Source: Alphaproteobacteria bacterium (GTDB taxonomy: Bacteria; Pseudomonadota; Alphaproteobacteria; SHVP01). Taken from it: 64,000 nt of DNA. A program made the position numbers and the translations under genes. The notes below the pieces were generated by a model. It was not told the DNA's origin, did not search any database, and saw nothing but the letters and a program-made list of their open reading frames with translations. This document shows positions 35,423 to 44,399 of the stretch, piece after piece. The stretch spans positions 326,746 through 390,745 of the forward strand of contig JAVJOO010000003.1 in the NCBI GenBank assembly GCA_040216735.1. Reading direction: 5' to 3'. The stretch's first letter is position 1; each line of letters begins with the position of its first letter.

Positions 35423-35668
35423 AGCACAATGGGGCCCCGACGTACGTTCGCGGACCAGGCGCTGGCCAACCTGTGGAAATCCGGCGCATAGTCGGGCCTT
35501 GTACTCCATTGAAGCCGTGGCCTGGCGGAAACCGGATCTATCGCTGTACCGCAAAACCACGTGATGGCGTCGTCGGTACTGCGCGCGGAGTCAGTAATTA
35601 GCGCGCGCTTGCCGGAGAGTTTACCGCATCGATGCGGTCATCCCGTCCGGAGTCTTAGGTTCGTTGGG

Positions 35669-36142
35669 TCAGCCGGCCTGCTCGGCCCAGCCAGTGTCGT
35701 GGGGCGCGACGAATTTGAGATCGGCGGTCAGCGATTCGTAAAGCCAGCCGCGATCGGTCCGGACATAGACATCGTCGTAGGTGGCGAGCATCCAGTACGC
35801 CTGTTTTGCACCGTCGCGGATGCGCGTCGCCGGGGTCAGTATCCACCACTGGCCGGTCGCGCGGTCGCCGTCGACCGCGATGATCGGGTTGGTGATCATG
35901 TGCGCCGAAAACGTCACCATGTCGCTGATCTTCAGGAAGTATTCGGCGATGGCGGGGTGGCCTTCGTAGCGCCCGAACTTACCGCCGTCCCAGACGCCGT
36001 TTGGCACGAATAGGGAGGTGATGCCCGCCGGGTCGTAGGCCTTGTCGCAATAGGCGCAGTATCGCGCCTTGAGCTGCTTGATGTCCTCGATCGCCTCAAG
36101 GCGCCCGACGCGGTCTTCTAGCGAGGCGGGTTTGTTCGCCAT
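35669..36142 (-). CDS. SnoaL/NTF2-like protein
   Basis: This protein of about 157 residues has the SnoaL-like NTF2 fold, with the characteristic start LEAIEDIKQLKARYCAYCDKAYDPAG and ending strands RTDRGWLYESLTADLKFVAP. Relatives include ring-hydroxylating-dioxygenase small-subunit-like and dehydratase-like proteins; no activity is assigned. ATG 36142 lies 20 bases after the stop of the deacetylase-family gene and is chosen over the long frame opening. It is the last gene of a three-gene unit (37546 to 35669). Confidence 0.82.
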   Translation of the reverse strand: MANKPASLEDRVGRLEAIEDIKQLKARYCAYCDKAYDPAGITSLFVPNGVWDGGKFGRYEGHPAIAEYFLKISDMVTFSAHMITNPIIAVDGDRATGQWWILTPATRIRDGAKQAYWMLATYDDVYVRTDRGWLYESLTADLKFVAPHDTGWAEQAG

Positions 36143-36161
36143 GGCTCTTACCCGACGTTTC

Positions 36162-37064
36162 CTACCCGATGTGCGAGGCGTGGTTTTCGAGGTACCACGT
36201 TGCGATTTCCTCGCGGGTCGCGATCCACACGTCGGGCTTGGCTTGCGCGTATTTGATGAACTCGCGCAGAGCCCGGATACGGTAAGCCAAACCGCTAACA
36301 TGCGGATGCAGCCCAACGTTCATCATCCGCCCGGTTTTCGCTCCCTCGCGCCACAGTTCGTCGAGTTGCTCCTTGTAGAGGTCGAGCACTTCGTCGGTGG
36401 TGAAGCCGCGGCGATGGAAGTGGGTGAAGTCGTTGACCTCGTTGGTATAGGGTGTCGATACGATGGGCCCGGAATCGGTCTGGATAAGGTAGGGCTGATC
36501 GTCGTTCATCAGGTCGCAGTAGAAGATGAGACCTTCTTCTGCGATCAGGTCAGGTGTGCGCAGGGTGCCGCGCAGCGACGACGAGAGCCAGCCCTTCGCT
36601 TTCTTGCCAACGACCTTTTCGTATACGTCGAGCGTCTTTTTGATGACTTCGCGTTCCTTGTTTTCGTCGAACGCGTGCTTCCATAGCAGTTCGCCTTGCT
36701 CGTAGTTGTGCGCAACGATCTCCCAGCCCCGATCAACCGCGTGCTGCACCATCTGCGGGCGTTCTAGCGCGGTCTTCGCGTTCATCGTGCAGCTAGCCTT
36801 GGCGCCGAGTTCTTCGAACACGTCGTACATGCGCCATACACCGATCCGCTGGCCGTATTCGCGCCACGAGTAGTTTGGCCAATCGACGACATTGCCCGGC
36901 ATCGGGTCGGGCAGGATGGGGGGGCCGCCGGCGTAGTAGGGCTCGCCGCTTTCCTTCACCATATCCCAGTGTTCGAGGTTGATCGTTAGGATGAGCGCGA
37001 CGCGGGCACCATTGGGCCACCGGAGCGGTTTGCGCTCGGGGAGGGGGACGTAGTCGTACTTCAT
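36162..37064 (-). CDS. Polysaccharide-deacetylase-family protein (PuuE-like)
   Basis: This 300-residue protein belongs to the polysaccharide deacetylase/NodB superfamily, in the branch that includes PuuE-type allantoinases and peptidoglycan deacetylase-like enzymes. Visible elements include VALILTINLEHWD at the start, ASCTMNAKTAL, the EIVAHNYEQGEL motif with histidine and aspartate-region, and GLHPHVSGLAYRIRAL near the C terminus. Action on a C-N bond of a small cyclic amide is more likely than on a polysaccharide, an inference. It lies between two NTF2-like genes on the same strand. Confidence 0.83.
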   Translation of the reverse strand: MKYDYVPLPERKPLRWPNGARVALILTINLEHWDMVKESGEPYYAGGPPILPDPMPGNVVDWPNYSWREYGQRIGVWRMYDVFEELGAKASCTMNAKTALERPQMVQHAVDRGWEIVAHNYEQGELLWKHAFDENKEREVIKKTLDVYEKVVGKKAKGWLSSSLRGTLRTPDLIAEEGLIFYCDLMNDDQPYLIQTDSGPIVSTPYTNEVNDFTHFHRRGFTTDEVLDLYKEQLDELWREGAKTGRMMNVGLHPHVSGLAYRIRALREFIKYAQAKPDVWIATREEIATWYLENHASHIG

Positions 37065-37084
37065 GCTGGCCTCGTCTTTATTTG

Positions 37085-37546
37085 TTACTGGTTGGCGTTC
37101 GCGAAATTGTCATCGCAATTATGGCGCAGCATCTGGCGGATCTGAACCATCGCTGCCGGTGGAGCTTCGACGTAATGGAAGAATCGCCACCCGGCGGCGG
37201 TGCGACGGACAAGCGCGCTCACGCGAACGTCCCCGCCCATCAGGCTGCCGTCAACGATCTTGGCGTTCCAATGCATGTGGTAAAACAAGATTGCTGTGTT
37301 TGGACCGAGCTGGCGCGTGTGGTGGTTCCATGTGCGGACTGCAACGTTGGCGAGGACTTTCCGGTTACCGGCGAAGTAGGCGTCGATGGCCGGCCAGCCA
37401 AACAGCGGCGCGGACTTCTCGGGTACATAGATCGGTTCCGGTTCGTCGGCGTCCCAGAGCGCCCGGAGCGCTTCATAGTTTCCACTGCGCCAAGCGTGCT
37501 CGTAGTCGACTAAGAAGCGTCCGAGTTCGTCATGCAGAGATGTCAT
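37085..37546 (-). CDS. SnoaL-like protein (AtzH-type)
   Basis: This 153-residue NTF2-fold protein starts LHDELGRFLVDYEHAWRSG and includes LRALWDADEPEPIYVPE and GWRFFHYVEAPPAA, a pattern seen in AtzH-like and DUF3225 proteins that accompany amidohydrolase-type catabolic genes. Catalytic role unknown. It lies 20 bases upstream of the deacetylase-family gene and begins the three-gene unit. Nearest upstream is the divergent VOC gene, 122 bases away. Confidence 0.8.
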   Translation of the reverse strand: MTSLHDELGRFLVDYEHAWRSGNYEALRALWDADEPEPIYVPEKSAPLFGWPAIDAYFAGNRKVLANVAVRTWNHHTRQLGPNTAILFYHMHWNAKIVDGSLMGGDVRVSALVRRTAAGWRFFHYVEAPPAAMVQIRQMLRHNCDDNFANANQ

Positions 37547-37610
37547 CGCGCCCCCAGTCTGTCGCTACCTAACCGGACAGCCCGGAGGAGGTCAATTGCG
37601 GTCTATCGGT

Positions 37611-37639
37611 TTGACCTACCCACGGGCGCTCCATAGAGT
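37611..37639 (+). promoter_or_regulatory. Candidate sigma-70 promoter of the VOC gene
   Basis: TTGACC at 37611-37616 and TAGAGT at 37634-37639 have a 17-base spacer, about 29 bases before the ATG at 37669. The ribosome site GGGGAGGAAAG follows. Confidence 0.5.
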
Positions 37640-37668
37640 TCTGGCCGCGACCCTGGGGAGGAAAGCAC

Positions 37669-38592
37669 ATGACCGATACTTCACCGCCTGTGCCGGCCAT
37701 CGGACCGTGGGCGGCATCGACTATTGCAGCGCCTGATGTTGCCGCCACCGAGAAGACCTATGTTGACTGGCTTGGCTTTCGGGTTGTCCACCGGGGTACG
37801 CTCGACTCCGCGGTCGCGACATCCTGGGGCGCACCCAAGAACGCCGGTGCGACGTTTTCCGTGCTCGAACCCGAAAGCGGCAAACAGAATTTTCTTCGGC
37901 TAGTGGCAAACCCGACCACCCCCGGTTACCGTCCGCTCACGACCTATGGGTGGGCCGCGTCGGAAATGGTTTGCCAGGATGTGGATGCGCTTCAAGAAAA
38001 GCTCAAAGCCTCGCCGTTCGAAATCGTCGGACCCGCCGCGGACCTCGAAATGATCCCAGAGATTCGGGCAATGCAGGTGCGCGGTCTTGCGGACGAAATA
38101 TTTTACCTGACGATGTTTAAGGAAGACATTCCGGCTTTTGACCTGCCGGAAGCGCACTCGTTCGTCGACCGCATGTTCATTGCGGTGCTCGCGACGAACG
38201 GTCCGGAGAAAGTCCAGTCGTGGTTCGACACCCATTGGGGGATCGCCCCTGGAGATATCGCCGATACCAAGCTTGAGATTATCGACAAAGCGTTCGGCGT
38301 GCCGCCCCGCACTCTGGACCTAAGACTCACGGTAGCGACGATGCGGTCGCGAAGCTTGGTCGAAATCGACGGCTACCCGGCCCAGGCTAGCGAACGTCCG
38401 CGGGTTGAGGGGTATTTGCCGCCAGGTAACGCGATGATGTCGGTATTGGTCGACACCCTTGACGCGTTGCAAATGGACCTGCTGTCCAAGCCGGTGCGGC
38501 GCCCCGAGGCACCCTATTTTGGGCGCCGTGCGGCGACGACAAAGGGGGGTATGGGGGAATTGATCGAGTTGATCGAGAGGGACCCCTCCTAG
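37669..38592 (+). CDS. VOC-superfamily (glyoxalase/dioxygenase-like) protein
   Basis: This 307-residue protein has two vicinal-oxygen-chelate type halves, the first with ASTIAAPDVAATEKTYVDWLGFRVVHRG and the second beginning MFIAVLATNGPEKVQSWFDTHWG. A full set of metal-binding His/Glu residues is not obvious, so enzymatic activity is not assured. Similar double-VOC proteins accompany aromatic or isoprenoid catabolism. It is divergent from the NTF2-deacetylase unit and 288 bases ahead of the ABC transporter operon. Confidence 0.78.
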   Translation: MTDTSPPVPAIGPWAASTIAAPDVAATEKTYVDWLGFRVVHRGTLDSAVATSWGAPKNAGATFSVLEPESGKQNFLRLVANPTTPGYRPLTTYGWAASEMVCQDVDALQEKLKASPFEIVGPAADLEMIPEIRAMQVRGLADEIFYLTMFKEDIPAFDLPEAHSFVDRMFIAVLATNGPEKVQSWFDTHWGIAPGDIADTKLEIIDKAFGVPPRTLDLRLTVATMRSRSLVEIDGYPAQASERPRVEGYLPPGNAMMSVLVDTLDALQMDLLSKPVRRPEAPYFGRRAATTKGGMGELIELIERDPS

Positions 38593-38652
38593 GCGATAAT
38601 GCGGCCCAAAAGTCCGTACAATACAAGAGTTTCCGGTGCGAATGAAGTTTGC

Positions 38653-38679
38653 TTGACGGCTCTAGGTTCGGCCTATAAA
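38653..38679 (+). promoter_or_regulatory. Possible promoter ahead of the dpp-type operon
   Basis: TTGACG (38653-38658) and TATAAA (38674-38679) have good hexamers but only a 15-base spacer. They lie about 200 bases before the GTG start. Confidence 0.3.
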
Positions 38680-38747
38680 CCAAAGCGTCACGCGGAAAAC
38701 AGCGAAAAAATAGCTGTAGGAACCGGCGCGACACGGGGCAAAGGCGA

Positions 38748-38763
38748 GGTGCCATAAGGCACC
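38748..38763. promoter_or_regulatory. Small hairpin or operator-like inverted repeat
   Basis: GGTGCC and GGCACC form a perfect 6-base inverted repeat around ATAA in the 288-base gap before the ABC transporter operon. There is no T run, so it is not a terminator; an operator or leader hairpin is possible. The remainder of the gap shows nothing clear. Confidence 0.3.
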
Positions 38764-38880
38764 CGTATAGGGAGGTAGTGGGGTTGGCAATTACCCAGCC
38801 GCTCATTGCAGCGATTTCACGATCATCAGCGAAGCTGGGGCGCTTCCTGTCCCCGCATCTGTCCATCTGAGGAGCGTTTC

Positions 38881-39900
38881 GTGACGGATATTGCGAACGA
38901 ACAGAAGCCTGCTGCGCCGGCTGCCCCAAAGGGCGGCACCCGCGGCGATGCGGAGACCATTCCGGTCACACAACAGACCATACAGACGCTAACCAAGCGC
39001 GTCCTCGAACTAATCTTCTTGTTGCTCTTCATCAGCACGCTGCTCTTCTTCCTACTTCGGCTGACGGGCGACCCCGCGGCAGTGCTCGCCGGTGAAACGG
39101 GCGACCAAGAGCAACTAGAACTCATTCGCAAACAGTACGGCCTCGACAAGCCTCTGATCGTTCAGTACGGCGTTTTCCTCTTTAAGATGGTCCAACTCGA
39201 CTTCGGGAGTTCCCTCGCCAACGCCCAGGATGCGTTGGGGCTGGTATTCGAACGCCTGCCCACCAGTTTCACGCTGGTGATCATTGCGTTCACGGCAAAC
39301 CTGATTGTTTCGATCCCGCTTGGCGCGTGGCTGGGAAGCCGGCCGGATCGGACCGGACGAAAGCTTGCAGCGACCGCTGTATTTATTGCGCAAGGGATAC
39401 CGGGTTACATCATCGGCCTTCTTCTGATTCAGCTGTTTGCCGTCGAACTTCGATGGTTACCCTCGATTGGGAATCAAGGCGTCTTAAGTTGGATTATGCC
39501 GGCGATAACGTTGGCGGCGTTTCAGGCGCCGCAGGTCGTCCGAGTGATCTCGGCCAACGTCGCCGAAGCCATGCGAGAAGATTACATCCGCACAGCGCGC
39601 GCAAACGGTGCAGGCTTCAACACACTGTTGTGGCGGCATGCGCTCAAGAACGCAATGTTAGGCGCAACCGCACTGATCGGTGCCCAGGTATCGTTCCTGG
39701 TCGGCGGGTCGATCATCACCGAGGTGATTTTCGCCTGGCCGGGGATCGGCCGATTGTTGGTGACCTCGGTCCAGACACTCGATTTTCCCGTCGTCCAGGC
39801 CGCGGTGTTCATGATTGCGATCTTCGTCTACTTCGCGATCACGATGACGGACATTGTCTTCCTCTTCATTGATCCAAGACTTCGGAGGCAACGCGCATGA
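38881..39900 (+). CDS. Dipeptide/oligopeptide-type ABC permease (DppB-like)
   Basis: This 339-residue permease is the first membrane subunit of a peptide/nickel-type (PepT) importer. After a hydrophilic N terminus of about 35 residues, a membrane segment (LIFLLLFISTLLFFLLRL) leads into TGDPAAVLAGETGDQEQLELIRKQYGLDKP and the coupling loop REDYIRTARANGAG, both typical of DppB. GTG 38881 follows GAGGAG with a good spacing; the frame is open further upstream. It overlaps the next gene by ATGA. No binding-protein gene is adjacent. Confidence 0.9.
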   Translation: MTDIANEQKPAAPAAPKGGTRGDAETIPVTQQTIQTLTKRVLELIFLLLFISTLLFFLLRLTGDPAAVLAGETGDQEQLELIRKQYGLDKPLIVQYGVFLFKMVQLDFGSSLANAQDALGLVFERLPTSFTLVIIAFTANLIVSIPLGAWLGSRPDRTGRKLAATAVFIAQGIPGYIIGLLLIQLFAVELRWLPSIGNQGVLSWIMPAITLAAFQAPQVVRVISANVAEAMREDYIRTARANGAGFNTLLWRHALKNAMLGATALIGAQVSFLVGGSIITEVIFAWPGIGRLLVTSVQTLDFPVVQAAVFMIAIFVYFAITMTDIVFLFIDPRLRRQRA

Positions 39901-40787
39901 CTACCGCCGTTTCGGAAAAACCGGCGCCGGCGTTTCGGTTCAACAAACTCGGCACCGGTTCGTTCCAGCTTGACTTGGGTCTTCTCATTTTTGGACTGGT
40001 TGTTCTGGCGCTCCTGGCGCAATGGTTCCTGCTCGACTCCTCCGATCTGGACGGCAACCTCACCAGCCGCTTGAAGCCGCCAGGGTTCACCGGGCGGGAC
40101 GGGGTCTATCATATTTTTGGAACGGACCAACTCGGTCGCGATTTGCTGTTCCGCGTCCTGGGCGGCTTGCCTTGGTCGCTTGGGATTTCCGGGGTCGCAG
40201 TGGTTTGCGTCGCGGTGATCGGAACGTTCATCGGGTTGATCGGGGCATGGTACACCGGCATCGTGCGGACGATCGTCTTGCTCGGCGTCGCCTCGATGAT
40301 CGCGATGCCGTTCCTGGTCTTGGCACTGGTCGTAGTCGCAGTCGTCGGTCGTGGGTTTTGGCCAATTTCACTGACCATGGGCTTCATCGCCTGGACGGCG
40401 GTTTCGCGCGTGATTTACGCGGAATCCCGGGGGCTCCTGACGCGCGAATACGTACTGGCGGCAAAACTCTTTGGGGTCTCCAAGTGGTCGATCTTGATCT
40501 TCCACGTTCTGCCGGGGTTGCGCCCGACCATCCTCGTGATGGCCGCGTTCTTCTTTGCGGTATTGCTGATCATTGAGAGCGCGTTGTCGTTCCTTGGCCT
40601 CGGCGCGCCGCTCAACGCGCCGTCGTGGGGCAACATGTTGTCCGACAGTCGGCAGTATCTGGTCAATGCGCCGTGGATGATGTTCGTGCCCGCGGGCGCC
40701 ATCGTCACGGCGGTGATTTCCTTGAACCTCATCGGCGACGGGTTCGCCGAACTATCGCGCAAACGCGCTCGGGCGGTTGAAGTATGA
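39897..40787 (+). CDS. Dipeptide/oligopeptide-type ABC permease (DppC-like)
   Basis: This is the second membrane subunit of the importer, 296 residues. HIFGTDQLGRDLLFRVLGG is the classic DppC/OppC signature, and the coupling loop appears as LTREYVLAAKLFGVS. Segment FFAVLLIIESALSFLGLGAPLNAPSWGNML is also diagnostic. It overlaps its neighbours by ATGA on both sides, so translation is coupled. Confidence 0.92.
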   Translation: MTTAVSEKPAPAFRFNKLGTGSFQLDLGLLIFGLVVLALLAQWFLLDSSDLDGNLTSRLKPPGFTGRDGVYHIFGTDQLGRDLLFRVLGGLPWSLGISGVAVVCVAVIGTFIGLIGAWYTGIVRTIVLLGVASMIAMPFLVLALVVVAVVGRGFWPISLTMGFIAWTAVSRVIYAESRGLLTREYVLAAKLFGVSKWSILIFHVLPGLRPTILVMAAFFFAVLLIIESALSFLGLGAPLNAPSWGNMLSDSRQYLVNAPWMMFVPAGAIVTAVISLNLIGDGFAELSRKRARAVEV

Positions 40788-41806
40788 GTGTGGTTAGCGA
40801 AAGCGCCCCGGATGCGGCGCGCACAGCGGCATCGGGAGATACGATTCTGGCCGTTAAGGACTTGGTCGTCGAGTTTCCGCGGCCTGGTCAACCGACGAAC
40901 TTCCGTGCAGTAAACGGTGTCTCATTCGACCTCCGGCAGGGCGAGACGCTGGGTCTGGTTGGCGAGTCGGGATCGGGCAAGAGCATGACCGCGCTCAGTT
41001 TGCTCGGCATCGTGCCGGCGCCGGGTAAAATCATCGAGGGGTCGATCAACCTGCGCGACCGGCGCATCGACAACCTGCCGATTAACGAACTGCGGAAGGT
41101 CCGCGGTAACGACATCGGCATGGTGTTCCAAGATCCGATGACCGGCCTTAACCCAGTCCGCTCGGTAGGATCGCAGCTTGTCGAGTCGGCCATGCGGCAT
41201 CAAAACGTCTCCAAGAAAGAGGCAATGGAGATTGCGTTTCATGCCCTCGATGACGTCGGCATTCCCTCCGCCCGAGATCGTCTAGAGGCATTCCCGCACG
41301 AGTTGTCGGGCGGCCTCCGCCAACGTGTCATGATCGCTCTGGCGCTGATCAATCATCCGGAAGTGATCATCGCGGACGAGGCCACGACCGCTCTCGATGC
41401 GACGATCCAAGCGCAAATCCTCGACCTGCTGCGCGAGCGGCTGGCATCGGCAACGATGATCTTGATCACCCACGATATGGGTGTAGCCGCCGAGATTTGC
41501 GATCGCATCATGGTGATGTACGCCGGACGAATCGTCGAGACCGGCACAATCGAAGAGGTGCTGACTAGTCCTCGCCATCCCTACACGATGGGGCTCCTCG
41601 CGGCCGTGCCGAAATTCGATATTCGTCGGCCCAAGCTCGTACCGATACCCGGTATCCCGCCGACCGCCGAAGATATCGTGCGCGGTTGTCCGTTCGCGCC
41701 CCGCTGTCGTTTTGCCGAGGCCGACTGCGACAATCGCCCGCCGCTTGAATACACCGACGGGCGTTTGTTGGCCTGCTGGCACCCCCGTCCCGCATCGGAG
41801 AAGTGA
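40784..41806 (+). CDS. Peptide-type ABC transporter ATPase (DppD-like)
   Basis: This is an ATP-binding subunit of 340 residues. Walker A is GESGSGKS, the Q-loop sits in GMVFQDPMTGLNP, the signature is LSGGLRQRV and Walker B is VIIADEATTALD, with the switch histidine in LITHDMGV. The C-terminal extension with FAPRCRFAEADC is the oligopeptide-transporter domain whose four cysteines can hold an Fe-S cluster in this family. It overlaps its neighbours by ATGA. Confidence 0.93.
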   Translation: MSVVSESAPDAARTAASGDTILAVKDLVVEFPRPGQPTNFRAVNGVSFDLRQGETLGLVGESGSGKSMTALSLLGIVPAPGKIIEGSINLRDRRIDNLPINELRKVRGNDIGMVFQDPMTGLNPVRSVGSQLVESAMRHQNVSKKEAMEIAFHALDDVGIPSARDRLEAFPHELSGGLRQRVMIALALINHPEVIIADEATTALDATIQAQILDLLRERLASATMILITHDMGVAAEICDRIMVMYAGRIVETGTIEEVLTSPRHPYTMGLLAAVPKFDIRRPKLVPIPGIPPTAEDIVRGCPFAPRCRFAEADCDNRPPLEYTDGRLLACWHPRPASEK

Positions 41807-42885
41807 GCATGACGAAAACCGAAAGTGGGTCTGGCCGCGTAGGTAACAGCGAATTCCTCCTTGAGGCGGAAAACCTTAGGGTGACCTTCCGAGCGCCGGG
41901 TGGCCGAAAGCTCCACGCCGTCGATGAAATCAGCCTGGGCGTTCGGCCCCGCGAAACCGTTGGTCTCGTTGGCGAGTCCGGGTCGGGCAAGTCGACGGTT
42001 GCGCTGACGCTGATGCGGGCCCACGAACCCGAAGGCGGGCGCATCATTTTCGACGGGCAAGACATCACACACCTCAACGACCGAGAGTTGATGCCTGTAC
42101 GCCGGCGCCTACAAATGGTTTTTCAGGATCCGTATTCCAGTTTGGACCCGCGCTGGAGCATCCGTCGTGTGATCGCCGAGCCGTTGATCGCGCACAAGTA
42201 CGGTACGCGCCAGCAAATCAACGATCGCGTCGCGGAACTGCTCGAGCAGGTCGGACTGCCGCCCGATGCCGCCAACCGCGTTCCCTCGCAGTTCTCCGGC
42301 GGCCAGCGCCAGCGGATCGCGGTTGCCCGTTCGCTCGCGCTCCAGCCTAGTGCGTTGATTGCCGACGAACCTGTGTCGTCGCTTGACGTGTCGATCCAGG
42401 CGCAGATCATTAATCTGTTGCGCGACCTTCAGGATCGTCTCCATATCGCGCTCTTCATTATTGCGCACGATCTCGCGCTGGTTCATCAGATTTCGGACCG
42501 GATAATCGTGATGTATTTGGGCGAGCCGGTCGAAGAGGGCCCGTCCGACGAGGTCGTCGGTCGGCCCCAACATCCCTATACCGTGGCGCTTCTGTCGGCA
42601 ACGCCGGTGCCGGAACCCGGGGGCGATCGCAAACGAATCGTCCTGACCGGCGATCCGCCGTCGCCGATCTACCGGCCCAGCGGATGTCGCTTTCATCCGC
42701 GCTGTCCGATCGCGCAGGATCGCTGCAAGACCGAGAAACCGCCGCTCAAGACGATCGGTCCGGGGCGCAAAGTGGCGTGCTGGTACGCCGGGCAGTTGGA
42801 CGCGCCGCGCGATTTGTGGGCACTCAAGGATGTGCCCCTGCCGCCGGGTGTCGAACGGGCGCGCCTGCCGTCTGAGACTGTTTGA
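41803..42885 (+). CDS. Peptide-type ABC transporter ATPase (DppF-like)
   Basis: This is the second ATPase of the importer, 360 residues. It contains Walker A GESGSGKST, the Q-loop FQDPYSSLDPR, the signature FSGGQRQRI, Walker B LIADEPVSSLD and the switch region FIIAHDLALV. The C-terminal CRFHPRCPIAQDRC is the OppF/DppF-type cysteine cluster. It is the last of four coupled transport genes; a bicupin gene follows after 66 bases, suggesting an enzyme for the imported compound. Confidence 0.93.
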   Translation: MSMTKTESGSGRVGNSEFLLEAENLRVTFRAPGGRKLHAVDEISLGVRPRETVGLVGESGSGKSTVALTLMRAHEPEGGRIIFDGQDITHLNDRELMPVRRRLQMVFQDPYSSLDPRWSIRRVIAEPLIAHKYGTRQQINDRVAELLEQVGLPPDAANRVPSQFSGGQRQRIAVARSLALQPSALIADEPVSSLDVSIQAQIINLLRDLQDRLHIALFIIAHDLALVHQISDRIIVMYLGEPVEEGPSDEVVGRPQHPYTVALLSATPVPEPGGDRKRIVLTGDPPSPIYRPSGCRFHPRCPIAQDRCKTEKPPLKTIGPGRKVACWYAGQLDAPRDLWALKDVPLPPGVERARLPSETV

Positions 42886-42951
42886 CGCCAGGGAACGACT
42901 GCGCGGCATAACGTCCCGGCGGTCGTTGGCGACCTAACGGAGGACGAAGTT

Positions 42952-43797
42952 ATGGCGCGACCGCATATTGAGTTCATCCAGGTCCAGGCCCTGCCGTGGG
43001 CGCGCGGTCTCTATGGTGGCGCGCGCGACGACGTCGAATCCAAGATTCTTAGCGTCGACGATGAGACCGGCGCGTCGACGGCCATCGTGCGCTATCCGCC
43101 GGGTTGGTCGCGGAGCCAACCCGAGCATCTCTGCGTCGACGAGGAGATATTCGTTCTAGACGGCGAACTTGCGATCAACGGCACGGACTATCGCTCCTAC
43201 GGGTACGCCTACTTGCCGGCTGGCCATGAACGCCGCACCGCAACCAGTCGCCGCGGTGCCGTCGTACTCACCTTTTTCGAAGGCGAACCCAAGAAGGGAA
43301 CAGGCGGCGAGTCGTTCCGCGCCGATGGCGGTTTGGTCGAGCATATCGACACCAACCTCCAAGAATGGAAACCTGTCACCCACGACCCCAAAGTGCCGAC
43401 CGGTCTATTGACCAAAACCCAGAGAATCGACCCCGACACCGGCGACCGGACTTGGCTCAATGCCCGTCAGCCCGGTGGGGTTGCCGACGGGTTTATGGGA
43501 TCGCGGGAATACCACCCCGTCGTCGAAGAAATGTTCGTACTCTCTGGCGACCTGTACCTAGAGCGAGGGGTTATGCGGGCCGGCGGCTATTTCTGGCGAC
43601 CGCCGGACATCCGTCACGGTCCGTTTGGCACTCGGGCGGGGATGTTCATGCTCGGCCGCTCCAAAGGCGGGCCGCTCGTCAATTACTGGACCGAAGAGAA
43701 ATACAAGTTCACGTTCGATCCGGACCACCGGCCCGATTTGCCGCCGTCACTGGAACCATACGGTCGCCAGCCTTACCGCGGTCTCGAACCTTACTAG
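42952..43797 (+). CDS. Bicupin protein
   Basis: This 281-residue protein has two cupin barrels. The first shows EEIFVLDGELAINGTDYRSYGYAYLPAG, the second HPVVEEMFVLSGDLYLERGVMRAGGYFWRPPDIRHGPFG, the latter with plausible metal ligands (histidine, glutamate, later histidine). The layout resembles DUF4437/ChrR-like bicupins, which may act on small polar compounds. GGAGGA precedes the ATG. It probably shares the transcript of the ABC importer, 66 bases upstream. Reaction unknown. Confidence 0.82.
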   Translation: MARPHIEFIQVQALPWARGLYGGARDDVESKILSVDDETGASTAIVRYPPGWSRSQPEHLCVDEEIFVLDGELAINGTDYRSYGYAYLPAGHERRTATSRRGAVVLTFFEGEPKKGTGGESFRADGGLVEHIDTNLQEWKPVTHDPKVPTGLLTKTQRIDPDTGDRTWLNARQPGGVADGFMGSREYHPVVEEMFVLSGDLYLERGVMRAGGYFWRPPDIRHGPFGTRAGMFMLGRSKGGPLVNYWTEEKYKFTFDPDHRPDLPPSLEPYGRQPYRGLEPY

Positions 43798-44342
43798 TTC
43801 GGTGTTGAACGACCGATTAGGTCGATCAGCCGGCGCGCAAGATCCGATGTGACCTGAAATCGTTCGGCACCGTCGACCTCGACACTCGCTTTGCCAGTCC
43901 AGACGATTTGCCTCGCTTCGCGGTCGATTAAGTCCATGAAGACTTCGTAGCGCACGGTTCGCCGGTTGCGTTCCGGATCGGGCAGGTCGATCCCAACCTT
44001 GAAATCGTCCAGCCCGACGTTGCTGCCACCCTCGCCGTAGAAACGCAGGCGCAAGCCGCCCGTATCGTTGCGCCGCACGCTCGTGCGAAAGTCCAGCAAC
44101 ATCGACGGTTGCTGCCGCAGGACGAAACCGCGCAGCGTCAAGGCGCGTTCGATCTCGGCGGCGAGCCGGCTGTTCACTTCGGTATTGTCCCGGTAGTCGA
44201 CCCGAACGTCGCCTGCGCGGACCGTGGTAAAGGCACGGGTTTCCACCGCCGGTTCGGTCGGTTCGCCCTGGGCCCAGGCTGTACACGCGAACAACGCAAG
44301 CCCAGCCGCGACACCGACTCCCGCTCGCCAGAATTTCATCAT
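43794..44342 (-). CDS. Exported DUF4136-like protein
   Basis: This protein of about 182 residues starts with a signal peptide (MMKFWRAGVGVAAGLALFA) and either cleavage after CTAWA or lipid attachment at the cysteine; the lipobox LFAC is imperfect. The mature part resembles DUF4136-type outer-membrane-associated proteins: VRVDYRDNTEVNSRLAAEIERALTLRGF and QIVWTGKASVEVDG. No SD is obvious before the ATG pair at 44339/44342. Its stop overlaps the facing bicupin gene by four bases. Function unknown. Confidence 0.75.
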   Translation of the reverse strand: MMKFWRAGVGVAAGLALFACTAWAQGEPTEPAVETRAFTTVRAGDVRVDYRDNTEVNSRLAAEIERALTLRGFVLRQQPSMLLDFRTSVRRNDTGGLRLRFYGEGGSNVGLDDFKVGIDLPDPERNRRTVRYEVFMDLIDREARQIVWTGKASVEVDGAERFQVTSDLARRLIDLIGRSTPN

Positions 44343-44399
44343 TGAAGGGCCGTCGCGGCTTGCGCCATACAACGATTGTCTCGTGACAAGGCGGGTCGA

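Noticed and set aside
42886-42931. Hairpin between dppF and the bicupin gene
   Set aside because: CGCC...AACGAC pairs with GTCGTT...GGCG but the loop is long and no T-run follows, so it is not called a terminator.
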